From: an uncultured Bacteroidota bacterium
GTDB taxonomy: Bacteria > Bacteroidota > Bacteroidia > Flavobacteriales_D > Crocinitomicaceae
Reading direction: 5' to 3'
DNA length: 40,773 nucleotides
Assembly (NCBI GenBank): GCA_937899625.1
Contig: CALCCB010000040.1
Coordinates: 1 to 40,773, forward strand
Shown piece after piece: positions 16,670 through 25,471 of the stretch. Below the pieces are notes generated by a model. It was not told the DNA's origin and did no database searches. It saw only the letters and a list, made by a program, of their open reading frames with translations. A program made the translations under genes and the position numbers. The number at the start of each line of letters is the position of its first letter. Position 1 is the stretch's first letter.

Positions 16670-18781
16670 ATGACAATTAAATCCTTTTTAGGTGTTTTTC
16701 TAGGAGTAGTAGCCTTCAACGCGTCAACACTTTGTTGGTCCCAAGTAGACCCAACAAAAATTGAGATCATACGTGATGAGTTTGGTGTACCCCACATCTA
16801 TGCAACCACAGACAAAGAAGCAGCTTTTGGGCTAGCATGGGCTCATTCTGAAGATAATTTCAAAACAATCCAGGAAACGTTTCTTCCTGCAGTTGGAAAG
16901 CTGGGAATGCATTCTGGTAAGGATGGAGTAACATTGGATTATGTTGTGCAATTGCTTCGATGCAGAGAGACAGCAGAACGTCACTTTAAGGATCTATCTC
17001 CTGAGGTAGTGAAGGTGATCGAAGGGTATGTAGAAGGGATCAATGCCTATGCAGAACAACATCCTGAGGAAGTTCTTGTGAAGCATTCGTTTCCAATGAC
17101 CGTGATGGATTATTTGACCGGATACAATCTGGTGATCCATTTCTTTTCAGATACCGGACAAACATTGCAAGCGTTATTCGGGGATAAAGTAGAACCGCTG
17201 AGTGATCTGGGAGATGCAAACACCGAACAGAAAACGATCGGATCGAATGCTTTTGCGATCAGCAAGAAGAAAACGGCCGATGGAAAAACCTATTTGAATG
17301 TCAATACGCATCAACCTCTGGAAGGCCCATTCTCATGGTATGAGGTGCATATCAATAGTAATGAAGGATGGAACATGCTGGGAGCTTTGTTTCCGGGGGC
17401 ACCCTTTCCAATGATCGGTTCAAATGAAAATCTGGGGTGGACCCATACCTTCAATTATCCGGATCTGGTGGATCTGTATCAACTTGAAATGAATCCAAAG
17501 AAAAAGAACCAATACAAGCTGGACGGGGAGTGGAAAGACTTGGAAGTGTCGAAGGCGAAATTGCAGTTGAAGGTATTAGGGGGATTGAAGCTTCGGGTGA
17601 AGCGAGAAGTTTTGTGGAGTGTTCATGGTCCGGTCATCAAAAATAAGAGCGGATATTTTGCTTTCCGTTCGAATGCACTGGAGAATATCAGCTCGATCGA
17701 TCAATGGTATCACATGAATAAAGCGTCAAACTGGGAGGAGTTCAAGGCGGCCTTGGATATTCAGGGATTACCTCGTTTCAATGTGATGTATGCTGATCGC
17801 GAAGACAATATCTATTATTTGAGCAGCGGTAAGATCCAGAAAAGAAAAGAAGGGTTTGACTGGTCTGGAGTATTGCCAGGTAATCGCTCGGACATCATTA
17901 CGCAGGGTTATATTCCTATTCAGGATTTGCCTCAATTGCTGAATCCGGTACATGGTTATTTGTTTAATACGAACAACACCCCGTTTAACGCTGCACACCC
18001 TGAAGACAATCTGAATCCGGAAGATTTTGATCCACTGATCGGTTATGAAGAAAGAGACAACAACCGGAGCGCTCGATTCGAGACACTGATCGCTCAGTAC
18101 CCAACTTTGAGCTACGAAGATTTCAAGCGAATTAAGTACGATACCCAATACCCGGATTCATTGATCGGACTGTTTCAGTTGAATGATGTTTTTGCGTTGA
18201 ATGCAAATGATCATCCTGAGCTGAAGGAGTTGATCCTGTTCATCCAGCAGTGGGACAGAAGAGCCAATGTTGAGAATGTAGGAGCGGCACAGTGGAGTGT
18301 ATATTACAAAACATTAGTGAAGAAGGCGGATAAATATGATCTCTATGGAAAGGGTAAGCTGGAAGATTCGATTATCATTGAAGCATTGATGGATACCAAG
18401 ACATATTTACTCGAGCATTTCGATCGACTGAATATCACACTTTCTGAACAACAGGTGCATGCCAGGGGAGAAAAAGAGATTCCGGTTCCTGGTCTTGTGG
18501 ATATGATTGCAGCTATGTCTACCGCACCTTATGAAGATGGGAAGGTGAAGGCTGTTTCTGGGGAATCGTACATCATGCTTGCGAGGTATAGTGCAAATGG
18601 GGTAGAGTTGGAGACGATTTTACCTTATGGTCAGTCGTGCAATATAAACAGCCCTTATTTCACCGATCAAATGGAGTGCTATGTGAGTCAGAGCTTAAAG
18701 CCGATGGTTCTGGATAAGCAGACCAATTATGAAAATGCGCTGAAGATCTATCATCCTCGAGGTAAAAAGCAGCACTTCTAA
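16670..18781 (+). CDS. Penicillin acylase family Ntn hydrolase (S45)
   Basis: The 703-residue periplasmic or secreted precursor has a signal peptide ending near CWSQ. The alpha subunit begins with the family hallmark EIIRDEFGVPHIYATTDKEAAFGLAWAHSEDN. The autoproteolytic site is at TIG-SNAFAIS, leaving S192 as the N-terminal catalytic nucleophile of the beta chain. WTHTFNYPDLVDLYQLE and ENISSIDQWYHMNKA are further family segments. Relatives hydrolyse amide bonds of penicillins, N-acyl-homoserine lactones or other N-acyl compounds; the residues that decide specificity cannot be judged here. The gene stands alone, divergent from a T9SS esterase and convergent with a small gene ending 2 bases away. 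No T9SS tail is present. Confidence 0.92.
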   Translation: MTIKSFLGVFLGVVAFNASTLCWSQVDPTKIEIIRDEFGVPHIYATTDKEAAFGLAWAHSEDNFKTIQETFLPAVGKLGMHSGKDGVTLDYVVQLLRCRETAERHFKDLSPEVVKVIEGYVEGINAYAEQHPEEVLVKHSFPMTVMDYLTGYNLVIHFFSDTGQTLQALFGDKVEPLSDLGDANTEQKTIGSNAFAISKKKTADGKTYLNVNTHQPLEGPFSWYEVHINSNEGWNMLGALFPGAPFPMIGSNENLGWTHTFNYPDLVDLYQLEMNPKKKNQYKLDGEWKDLEVSKAKLQLKVLGGLKLRVKREVLWSVHGPVIKNKSGYFAFRSNALENISSIDQWYHMNKASNWEEFKAALDIQGLPRFNVMYADREDNIYYLSSGKIQKRKEGFDWSGVLPGNRSDIITQGYIPIQDLPQLLNPVHGYLFNTNNTPFNAAHPEDNLNPEDFDPLIGYEERDNNRSARFETLIAQYPTLSYEDFKRIKYDTQYPDSLIGLFQLNDVFALNANDHPELKELILFIQQWDRRANVENVGAAQWSVYYKTLVKKADKYDLYGKGKLEDSIIIEALMDTKTYLLEHFDRLNITLSEQQVHARGEKEIPVPGLVDMIAAMSTAPYEDGKVKAVSGESYIMLARYSANGVELETILPYGQSCNINSPYFTDQMECYVSQSLKPMVLDKQTNYENALKIYHPRGKKQHF

Positions 18782-18782
18782 T

Positions 18783-19151
18783 TCATTGGATTCCGGATAT
18801 TTCGAAAGTTCCCAATTGTTTGAGCTGCTTGATTTGCTTGATTTTATTTCGTTGAGAAACATAGATCTTATACCCTTCAGCAGGACAAGTTGGGATGAAA
18901 TTCCAGATGCCTTTTTCCTGATCTTTTAGAATTAGTGCACCGCCTGTTGCAGAAAGCACAATGAGCGACATATCCGTTTCCAGTATCTGAAGCATCAACG
19001 TGTTTGAACCACATTCCAGGTTTTCTTTTCCGTCCAATAGAAGCAGGATATCACCATTGATCGATTCGTGTTGGATTCTTCCAAGCTCAACAGACTGAGA
19101 GAAGCAAAAAGCACTGAATGTCAGGACCGAAAAAAGAAGTATTGATCTCAT
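18783..19151 (-). CDS. Small unknown secreted protein
   Basis: The 122 residues include a signal peptide ending at FCFSQ. The mature part is short and strand-rich, with two cysteines (LECGSN and PTCPAEG). The pattern LIVLSATGG...WNFIPTCPAEGYKIYV...LGTFEI loosely recalls the C-terminal Ig-like repeats of GldM-type proteins, in which a GG-turn strand precedes a YxxxP strand, but this is not a confident assignment. It converges with the acylase gene, with only one base between the two stop codons, and no terminator is visible between them. Confidence 0.6.
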   Translation of the reverse strand: MRSILLFSVLTFSAFCFSQSVELGRIQHESINGDILLLLDGKENLECGSNTLMLQILETDMSLIVLSATGGALILKDQEKGIWNFIPTCPAEGYKIYVSQRNKIKQIKQLKQLGTFEISGIQ

Positions 19152-19285
19152 TGTTCTTTATTTTGATTTAAAGATAAAAAAGGAAACGCCTACGAAACAG
19201 GATGTGAATAACTTTCGTTAACAGAACTTAACGTATGCAGTGCAACAATATAGGAAGGAATATTGTTATTGGTAAAAAGAACAAA

Positions 19286-19924
19286 ATGCGTACATCATTT
19301 TATTTGATCATTGGATTTGTGGCCTTCTTTTATGGATGCTCACAAGCGAATCAACCCATTAGCGCTAAAAAAAGCATGACTCATACCGGAGTAAATGATA
19401 CGATCACCCTTGGAGGTGGATGTTACTGGTGTGTGGAGGCGGTCTATGAGAAGCTGGACGGCGTAGGGGAAGTGGTCTCAGGTTATGCAGGTGGGAAGGT
19501 AGAAAACCCAACCTATCGACAGGTTTGTACAGGTACAACCGGACATGCGGAAGTGGTTCAGATCACTTTTGACTCGACAAAAACCTCTGTTGAAGAAATT
19601 TTGAAAGTGTTTTTTACCGTGCATGACCCAACTACCCTCAATCGACAGGGAGCGGATGTAGGAACACAGTACCGATCCGTGATCTTTTACCACAACGAAG
19701 ATCAACGAAAAACAGCCGAAGTCATTATCTTGGAGCTAAATAAAGAAAAAGTATATCCAGATCCGATCGTAACAGAGGTTTCTCCGGTTTCTACTTTTTA
19801 TCGCGCTGAGGATTATCACCAGGATTATTATGAAAACAACAAGGATCAGGGATATTGTCGTCTTGTGATTCAGCCTAAGCTCGAGAAGTTCGAAAAAGTG
19901 TTCAGTGACCGATTGAAAGACTAA
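19286..19924 (+). CDS. msrA: Peptide-methionine (S)-S-oxide reductase, lipoprotein form
   Basis: The ATG at 19286 gives 212 residues and a type II signal peptide with lipobox FFYGC (Cys18); the longer frame from 19235 would spoil it. MsrA repairs methionine-S-sulfoxide in proteins. The active-site motif is GCYWC (45-49), a Tyr variant of GCFWC, with C46 as catalytic cysteine. It is followed by GVGEVVSGYAGG, TGHAEVVQITFD, HDPTTLNRQGADVGTQYRS and YHQDYY, all standard for the family. The lipobox places the enzyme in the periplasm or on a membrane surface, where it would protect envelope proteins. No MsrB gene is adjacent. Confidence 0.95.
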   Translation: MRTSFYLIIGFVAFFYGCSQANQPISAKKSMTHTGVNDTITLGGGCYWCVEAVYEKLDGVGEVVSGYAGGKVENPTYRQVCTGTTGHAEVVQITFDSTKTSVEEILKVFFTVHDPTTLNRQGADVGTQYRSVIFYHNEDQRKTAEVIILELNKEKVYPDPIVTEVSPVSTFYRAEDYHQDYYENNKDQGYCRLVIQPKLEKFEKVFSDRLKD

Positions 19925-19979
19925 CGATTTTCTATACTTAATTGTATTCCATTGTTATCTTAGTGTCATATAGCCTCAT

Positions 19980-20378
19980 ATGACCTCTTTAAATATTGTT
20001 TGCGGAATAGTCTTAAAAAAAGACAAAATACTTATAGCGCGCAGATCCGGTCATAAAAGTAATTCTGGTAAATGGGAATTTCCCGGTGGAAAGATCGAAC
20101 CAACAGAAGATCCACTAGGAGCATTAAAACGTGAGCTGGCAGAGGAGCTTCAACTTAATGCCGACAATTACCAATATTTAATGACTTCCGATTGTGTTGT
20201 CAACGAAGTGATGATCCACCTGATAGCATATCAATGCCAATACATTTCCGGTGCAACGTCATCGACTGACCATGATCGAATCGAATGGATATCCGGGTTA
20301 GAACTGAAAGACTATACGTTCACAAATCCTGACATTCCGATCGTTCAATTTATCGAATCACAACAGGTAGGTTTCTGA
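19980..20378 (+). CDS. Nudix hydrolase (MutT-like, 8-oxo-dGTP diphosphatase type)
   Basis: The 132-residue cytoplasmic Nudix protein opens with VCGIVLKKDKILIARR and contains WEFPGGKIE, as in MutT. The Nudix box reads G37-x5-E43-x7-R51-E52-x2-E55-E56, with Leu-Gln-Leu in place of the usual x-Gly-hydrophobic end. The lack of a fused second domain and the length fit a MutT-type sanitiser that removes oxidised nucleotides. It sits 55 bases after msrA in the same orientation, so two oxidative-damage repair genes may be cotranscribed. Its last 29 bases overlap the 3' end of the convergent T9SS gene. Confidence 0.9.
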   Translation: MTSLNIVCGIVLKKDKILIARRSGHKSNSGKWEFPGGKIEPTEDPLGALKRELAEELQLNADNYQYLMTSDCVVNEVMIHLIAYQCQYISGATSSTDHDRIEWISGLELKDYTFTNPDIPIVQFIESQQVGF

Positions 20379-23300
20379 TCATCTTCTCACTTTCCAGCTG
20401 AATGAAATATATTCCAGACGTCAATTGATCAGAAGTAACGAATTGAAGTTCATTTGCTCCAAAACCTTTAGCAATGGTCTTTCCTTTTAGATCGATAAAC
20501 CTCCATTTAAACGATTGGTCATTCCAGGAAATTGTTACAGCTTCACCTGGACAAATCGGATTGGGATAAAGCATCGGTTCATTCGTTTCTTCATGTGTTA
20601 TGAGAGAAAGATTACCAGAAAGATTGATGTTATCCAGATACAGGTTATTGCCCCAATGTCCTTTGTTTCTGAAAGCAACCAACAATTCATTTCCTCCGAA
20701 AGCACTGAGGTCGATCGTTTCATTTCTCCATTCTGATGCTGAAGGAGTGAAGTATGAATTCAAGGTTGGTGCCGTAGCAAGAGTTGTCCCTCCTTTGAAA
20801 TAGACTTCTGAATACGTTGCCCCGCAATCGGTAGAAACCAAAACTTTTAGTGAGTCTGAATAGGTCCCTCCCCAAAGAGTATAAGCAACATCAAAAGTCA
20901 ATTCAAGAACTGATTGTGCCGTAGCATCAAAGATAAAGCTCAGGTCATCATCGGTTCCTTGAGAATCGATATCGTAATTGCGGAACAAAGCACTCATTGA
21001 AGAATTGCCAAAACCTCCCGCATTATTTGTAACTTCCCATTGCCCATTTTCATCCCAGTTTTTCATCAACCATCCCTCTGGAAGAAACGCTCCCTGAAAT
21101 TCTTCATTGACAATTGTAGGAGAGACATAATTATTTACAGTTACTTGAATTGTATCACTGTCCTGAAGTCCATTTCCATCCGTAATCGTGAGTATGGCCT
21201 GATGTGTACCCGCAGGGAAATATACGACAGGGTTTCTTGTCGAGGAATTGGATGGAGAACCGGTAGGGAAGGACCATGACCATAAGGCGTCGGTATGATT
21301 CAGGAAAGAGTGATCCTCAAAATAGAATGAATCGGCTTCACAGATCACGGTCTGCGAAAATTTGTCGACGTTAATTCTTGCGATTGGATGATCGGGAACT
21401 TCATTCAGATCACTTTCCCAAAGACCCTTTCCGTAGCTTGCCATTCGGACCTTTCCGTCACGGTAGAATGGCTTCAAGATATTTGTGTTGATGTATTCCG
21501 GTAGCCCAAGATCGTCAACGCTCCAAGCGCCGGTTTGGTCCCGGTAATACATCGTGTTTCCTGTTCCCGCATACAAAGCGCCATTTGTACCTGCGATAAA
21601 TAGCAAGGAGTGAATGCTTTCACTGTTCATGATTGAGCTGGTGATGTTTGTCCAGCTAGAACCACCATCATTCGTTACATAGACTTTCTGTCCGTTAGCC
21701 CCACTCGCATAGGCCATATACAATTCATTTTCATCTTCAGGATTGATCGATAAGAGGATCTTTCGGCTATTTCCTGCTGGTAGTGAAAGCTCGTCCCATG
21801 TCACACCACCATTCGTTGTCTTCCATAGCTTTCCAATGCTTCCTGAGGCAGGTTGTTGGGTGACGTATATGACATCCGGATTTGAACTGGAGATCTCGAT
21901 GTACTTGATCTTGTCCTGCGCAGAAGATCCGAACATATATACTTCATTGAATGATCCTCCACCGTCGGTAGTTTTCCAGATCTTATGATCTTTCCCAAGA
22001 AAAGCAATGTTGTAACAATTTGGATGAAATTCCATTTCGCTGGATTCAGCGCTCCAGTAGCTTTCATTTGGACTTAGTCCAATACTGAAATTGCTCACAG
22101 GATCGCTCATGATCAATGGAAGGATCTTTCCGCCAATATCTGAAAAATACGTCTTTCGGTTAAGTCCCGTATTCACATATCCGGTTGGCGCTTCACCACC
22201 TCCCAATTGTCTGAAATTTCCATTGCCATAGTTTTCATGATAGGCCAGATTTCCGTTGTGATACAATCCTCCCACAAGAACATCCTCGTTCCAACCGGCA
22301 CCAAATCCCCAGTAATCAGAGGCATGGATCCCATCCATCTTGAAGGTAGGGTTTGAAGTAAAGAAATCCGTTGAACGATAGATACCGCCGTCAGTAGTAA
22401 CCCATGCCTCATTATTGAAAGATCTGAAATCCTGCATATCCACATGGATGCTCAATGGACCTCCAACATATCCTGCGACTGAAGAGAAAGTGCTTCCTCC
22501 ATCGTCGGATCTGTATAAGTTCAATCCTCCAACAAGGATCCTGTTGGCATTCGCAGGGTCAGCCATGATCGCACAATTATAGAAACCTTGATGATAGGTC
22601 CAGCCCGGGTTACCATAGGCCAGATTCAGATGAGTAGCCGCATATGGTCCTCCATCAGGTCCATTAGGAAGAGTCCAGTTTAGTCCTCCGTCGTTACTAC
22701 GATAAACTCCGATGTAGCCAAAGTCATCTGCTTTTGATTGACCGATCAGGTAGGCATATACTCTTGATGGATCAGCCGGACTAACAGCTATTCTTGCCCC
22801 TCCGTCCAATCTGTTCGGATCTGTAGAATTGTACCACCCTGCGCTTTGTATTGTCCAGCTTGCTCCACTGTCTGTGGAAATATAGAATTCAGCTTTGATC
22901 AACGTTGGGTTATTTCTTACCAAGAATAAGGTGCCTGAACCATCTGTTTTTGCCTTAATGTCATACGATTTGTTAGTGAATAAATTTGTCCAGCTCGTCC
23001 CGCCATTGGTTGATCTGTAAAGTCCTTTTCCGGTGGCAGCAAAAACGATCGAAGGATCATTTGGGAAGACTAGAATTTCATTTACATCCAGACTGGTTTG
23101 TGAAAGGGTGTTTGTCCAGGTTAGCCCCCCGTCCTGACTTCTAAATATTCCAAGGTCTCCGCCAGCAAAAATCGTATTCGGATCAGTAGGATGACATTCA
23201 ACAGCAGTTACTCCTCCTCCAAAATTCATTGTCATAGAAATTGTTACCCACGAATTTCCAGCATCCGTACTTTTGTATACTTCACCCGGTTCTGTTCCGC

Positions 23301-23733
23301 AATAAAGGACATTCGGAGCTGCCTCACATCTGTCCAGTGAATAGATATTGGACTGTGTTGAACCTTGTTGATTTCCTTCTTTTTCAACGTGTAAAGGTCC
23401 TAAAACTGACCAGTTCGAAGATTTAATTCCGGATGAAGATGGTTTTTTGAAAACAAGTTGTTGACCGACAAAACCTTGATCATTGATCTGATCAGCGATC
23501 GATCTTCTCCATCTTTTGTAATATTGGGTGTGGTAGGATTTAACGAACAGATGCTCTCTGTAGTGATTTTCGTATAGTCGATCTACTTCCCAAACATTCG
23601 GATCCTCTGAATACATGAGTTGAGCCCATTCGGGGAGCGTTTCTATTTCCTTCGCAGAAGGTTTAAGATCATATTGAGCACTCAGATAAAGGCTTGAAAT
23701 CAAAATGACAAGAAGGAGTAAATGTTTTACCAT
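20350..23733 (-). CDS. Large secreted Asp-box propeller/PKD protein with T9SS sorting domain
   Basis: The frame extends to 23814, but the ATG at 23733 begins the signal peptide MVKHLLLLVILISSLYLSAQ and lies just downstream of a promoter box, so the product has 1127 residues. At least ten Asp-box turns are visible (for example TDAGNSW, QDGGLTW, TNGGTSW, NDGGLNW, TNGGVTW, NDGGSSW), indicating two sortilin/sialidase-like propellers. Next come a PKD domain (FYFEDHSF...WSWSFPTGSPSNSSTRNPVVYF), a MAM/jelly-roll-like domain (EEFQGAFLPEGW...LYLDNINL) and a T9SS type-A tail (PMLYPNPICPGEAV to LPVVIR). Relatives are surface or extracellular proteins; no catalytic residue can be assigned. It is divergent from the M1 peptidase gene. 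Confidence 0.9.
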   Translation of the reverse strand: MVKHLLLLVILISSLYLSAQYDLKPSAKEIETLPEWAQLMYSEDPNVWEVDRLYENHYREHLFVKSYHTQYYKRWRRSIADQINDQGFVGQQLVFKKPSSSGIKSSNWSVLGPLHVEKEGNQQGSTQSNIYSLDRCEAAPNVLYCGTEPGEVYKSTDAGNSWVTISMTMNFGGGVTAVECHPTDPNTIFAGGDLGIFRSQDGGLTWTNTLSQTSLDVNEILVFPNDPSIVFAATGKGLYRSTNGGTSWTNLFTNKSYDIKAKTDGSGTLFLVRNNPTLIKAEFYISTDSGASWTIQSAGWYNSTDPNRLDGGARIAVSPADPSRVYAYLIGQSKADDFGYIGVYRSNDGGLNWTLPNGPDGGPYAATHLNLAYGNPGWTYHQGFYNCAIMADPANANRILVGGLNLYRSDDGGSTFSSVAGYVGGPLSIHVDMQDFRSFNNEAWVTTDGGIYRSTDFFTSNPTFKMDGIHASDYWGFGAGWNEDVLVGGLYHNGNLAYHENYGNGNFRQLGGGEAPTGYVNTGLNRKTYFSDIGGKILPLIMSDPVSNFSIGLSPNESYWSAESSEMEFHPNCYNIAFLGKDHKIWKTTDGGGSFNEVYMFGSSAQDKIKYIEISSSNPDVIYVTQQPASGSIGKLWKTTNGGVTWDELSLPAGNSRKILLSINPEDENELYMAYASGANGQKVYVTNDGGSSWTNITSSIMNSESIHSLLFIAGTNGALYAGTGNTMYYRDQTGAWSVDDLGLPEYINTNILKPFYRDGKVRMASYGKGLWESDLNEVPDHPIARINVDKFSQTVICEADSFYFEDHSFLNHTDALWSWSFPTGSPSNSSTRNPVVYFPAGTHQAILTITDGNGLQDSDTIQVTVNNYVSPTIVNEEFQGAFLPEGWLMKNWDENGQWEVTNNAGGFGNSSMSALFRNYDIDSQGTDDDLSFIFDATAQSVLELTFDVAYTLWGGTYSDSLKVLVSTDCGATYSEVYFKGGTTLATAPTLNSYFTPSASEWRNETIDLSAFGGNELLVAFRNKGHWGNNLYLDNINLSGNLSLITHEETNEPMLYPNPICPGEAVTISWNDQSFKWRFIDLKGKTIAKGFGANELQFVTSDQLTSGIYFIQLESEKMIRNLPVVIR

Positions 23734-23748
23734 TGGATTTGGTTTTCT

Positions 23749-23756
23749 CAAATCTA
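23749..23756 (-). promoter_or_regulatory. -7 promoter box (TAGATTTG) for the large propeller gene
   Basis: Minus-strand TAGATTTG at 23756-23749 matches TAnnTTTG exactly. No well-spaced TTG -33 box is visible. It supports the start at 23733, since the longer frame would begin upstream of the promoter. Confidence 0.45.
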
Positions 23757-23813
23757 TTAATTCAAATTCAATTTTTCGTTCGTTTCGACTCAACATTATT
23801 GAATAGCTAGCCA

Positions 23814-23821
23814 TATATTTG
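23814..23821 (+). promoter_or_regulatory. -7 promoter box (TATATTTG) abutting the M1 peptidase start
   Basis: TATATTTG at 23814-23821 matches TAnnTTTG exactly and ends only 4 bases before the ATG at 23826. If it is used, the transcript would be leaderless or nearly so. No well-spaced TTG is seen upstream, so this could be chance. Confidence 0.35.
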
Positions 23822-23825
23822 AGGT

Positions 23826-25409
23826 ATGAACAGATTTATAATATTAATTCTATTCTTTGCACCATGTTTCTTATGGTCTCAGGAAATTGCATTTTCAAAT
23901 CATCGAGCAGACGTGATCGAATATGAGCTGAATATCACATTTGGTAAAGAGCTTCAGGAAGGAATAGATGTCGTTGAAAAGATCTTTATAGGTGACTGGG
24001 AAAACAGAGATTCGCTTGTCTTTGACCTCCAATCTATGAGAACACTTCATGGAAGAGGAATGCAAGTATCAGAGGTTACCAGCAAATCTGGAGCATTGAA
24101 TTTTACTCAACAAACGGAACATTTATTGATCACGGGATTTAAAGAAAACGAGTTGTATGAATTCGTAGAGGTAAAATTCAATGGTATCCCTGTAGATGGA
24201 CTTGTGATCGGTAATAACCGTTTTGGGGCACCGACCGCATTTGGTGATAATTGGCCTAATCGGGCTCATCAGTGGTTTGTTTGCAATGATTATCCTTCAG
24301 ACAAAGCGTTGATCCATTATGTGGTCAATGTTCCTGAGCAATATGAAGTGATCGCGAATGGTCAAAAGATCCGAGTATCACTTGAGAATGGGAGGAAAGA
24401 GTTTGAGTACAGAACCCATTATGTCCTTCCTACAAAGGTTATGGTGATCGGTGTGGCGGATTTCTCCATAAAGAATTATAACTCAACAGAAAGCGGAATT
24501 CCCGTAAGCGCTTGGGTATATCCCGAAAATGAGAAAGAAGGTTTTTATGATCTGGAACTGGCCGTCTCTATCCTGGAGTGGTTTGAAAAGAAGGTTGGTG
24601 AATATCCATATGACAAATTAGCGAATGTCCAATCAACAACCCGATTTGGAGGAATGGAGAATGCTTCTTGCATTTTTTATGATGAAAAGGCCATCGATGG
24701 AAAACGGAGTATGGAAGCGCTCTTAGCCCATGAAATAGCCCATCAGTGGTTCGGAAACAGTGCTTCAGAAAAGGACTTCAGTCACATCTGGTTGAGTGAA
24801 GGATTTGCCACCTTCATGACGAATATGTATATCCTTGAGACAAAAGGGGAACATGCTTTTTACAAGCAATTGGATAAGGATCGAATGAAAATTATTGCAT
24901 TGAACAAAAGAGATCCACGTCCGGTAATCGACGATACTGCGGACCTCATGAGCTTGCTAAATGCTAATTCATATCAGAAAGGAGGTTGGATACTGAACAT
25001 GCTTCAACATGAAATAGGTGAGGAGCTTTTCTGGGAAGTAGTAAGACGATATTATGATCAGTTTAGCTTTAGCAATGCAACATCTGATGATTTTATTGAA
25101 GTTGCTCAGGAAGTTTCAGGAAAAAATCTATCGCAGTTTTTTGAGCAATGGCTTACTTTTCCCTCAATTCCTAAGCTCGAGATTCAAGTCAAAAAACGAG
25201 GTAAAGGCGCATATGTCAAAATTTACGATAAGGGACAATTCAATTTCAGTTATGATTTAGAGATTGATTTTATTCTTTCAGACGATTCTGTTGTTACTGA
25301 AACTTTCAAAATGGACAAGCCAATCACATTTCAAAAAATATCATTTAATAATAGAGTTCATCACTGGGAGATCGATGCTCGACATAAGATCTTATTTGAA
25401 AAATATTAG
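23826..25409 (+). CDS. M1 family metallopeptidase (aminopeptidase N-like), secreted
   Basis: The 527-residue product has a signal peptide ending at LWSQ. The N-terminal beta domain (about 20-215) precedes a gluzincin domain with the GAMEN-like exopeptidase motif GGMEN (275-279), the zinc site HEIAH (302-306: H302, E303, H306) and third ligand E325 in WLSEGFA. It is predicted to remove N-terminal residues from peptides in the periplasm or outside. It is shorter than full-length aminopeptidase N because the C-terminal helical superdomain is missing; the protein ends soon after FEQWLTFPSIP and a small beta domain. It shares its 92-base upstream region with the divergent propeller gene. Confidence 0.93.
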   Translation: MNRFIILILFFAPCFLWSQEIAFSNHRADVIEYELNITFGKELQEGIDVVEKIFIGDWENRDSLVFDLQSMRTLHGRGMQVSEVTSKSGALNFTQQTEHLLITGFKENELYEFVEVKFNGIPVDGLVIGNNRFGAPTAFGDNWPNRAHQWFVCNDYPSDKALIHYVVNVPEQYEVIANGQKIRVSLENGRKEFEYRTHYVLPTKVMVIGVADFSIKNYNSTESGIPVSAWVYPENEKEGFYDLELAVSILEWFEKKVGEYPYDKLANVQSTTRFGGMENASCIFYDEKAIDGKRSMEALLAHEIAHQWFGNSASEKDFSHIWLSEGFATFMTNMYILETKGEHAFYKQLDKDRMKIIALNKRDPRPVIDDTADLMSLLNANSYQKGGWILNMLQHEIGEELFWEVVRRYYDQFSFSNATSDDFIEVAQEVSGKNLSQFFEQWLTFPSIPKLEIQVKKRGKGAYVKIYDKGQFNFSYDLEIDFILSDDSVVTETFKMDKPITFQKISFNNRVHHWEIDARHKILFEKY

Positions 25410-25471
25410 AGTCATTTGATAATTTATATCAGAAAATTAAATTAGATTAGTCCTTGTCTAAACTTAATGCT

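Noticed and set aside
16618-16797. 60-residue N-terminal extension of the carboxylesterase gene
   Set aside because: The extension would cover the divergent acylase start and precede a well-formed signal peptide starting at 16617.
23734-23814. 27-residue N-terminal extension of the large propeller gene
   Set aside because: It lies upstream of the TAGATTTG promoter box and precedes the real signal peptide at 23733.
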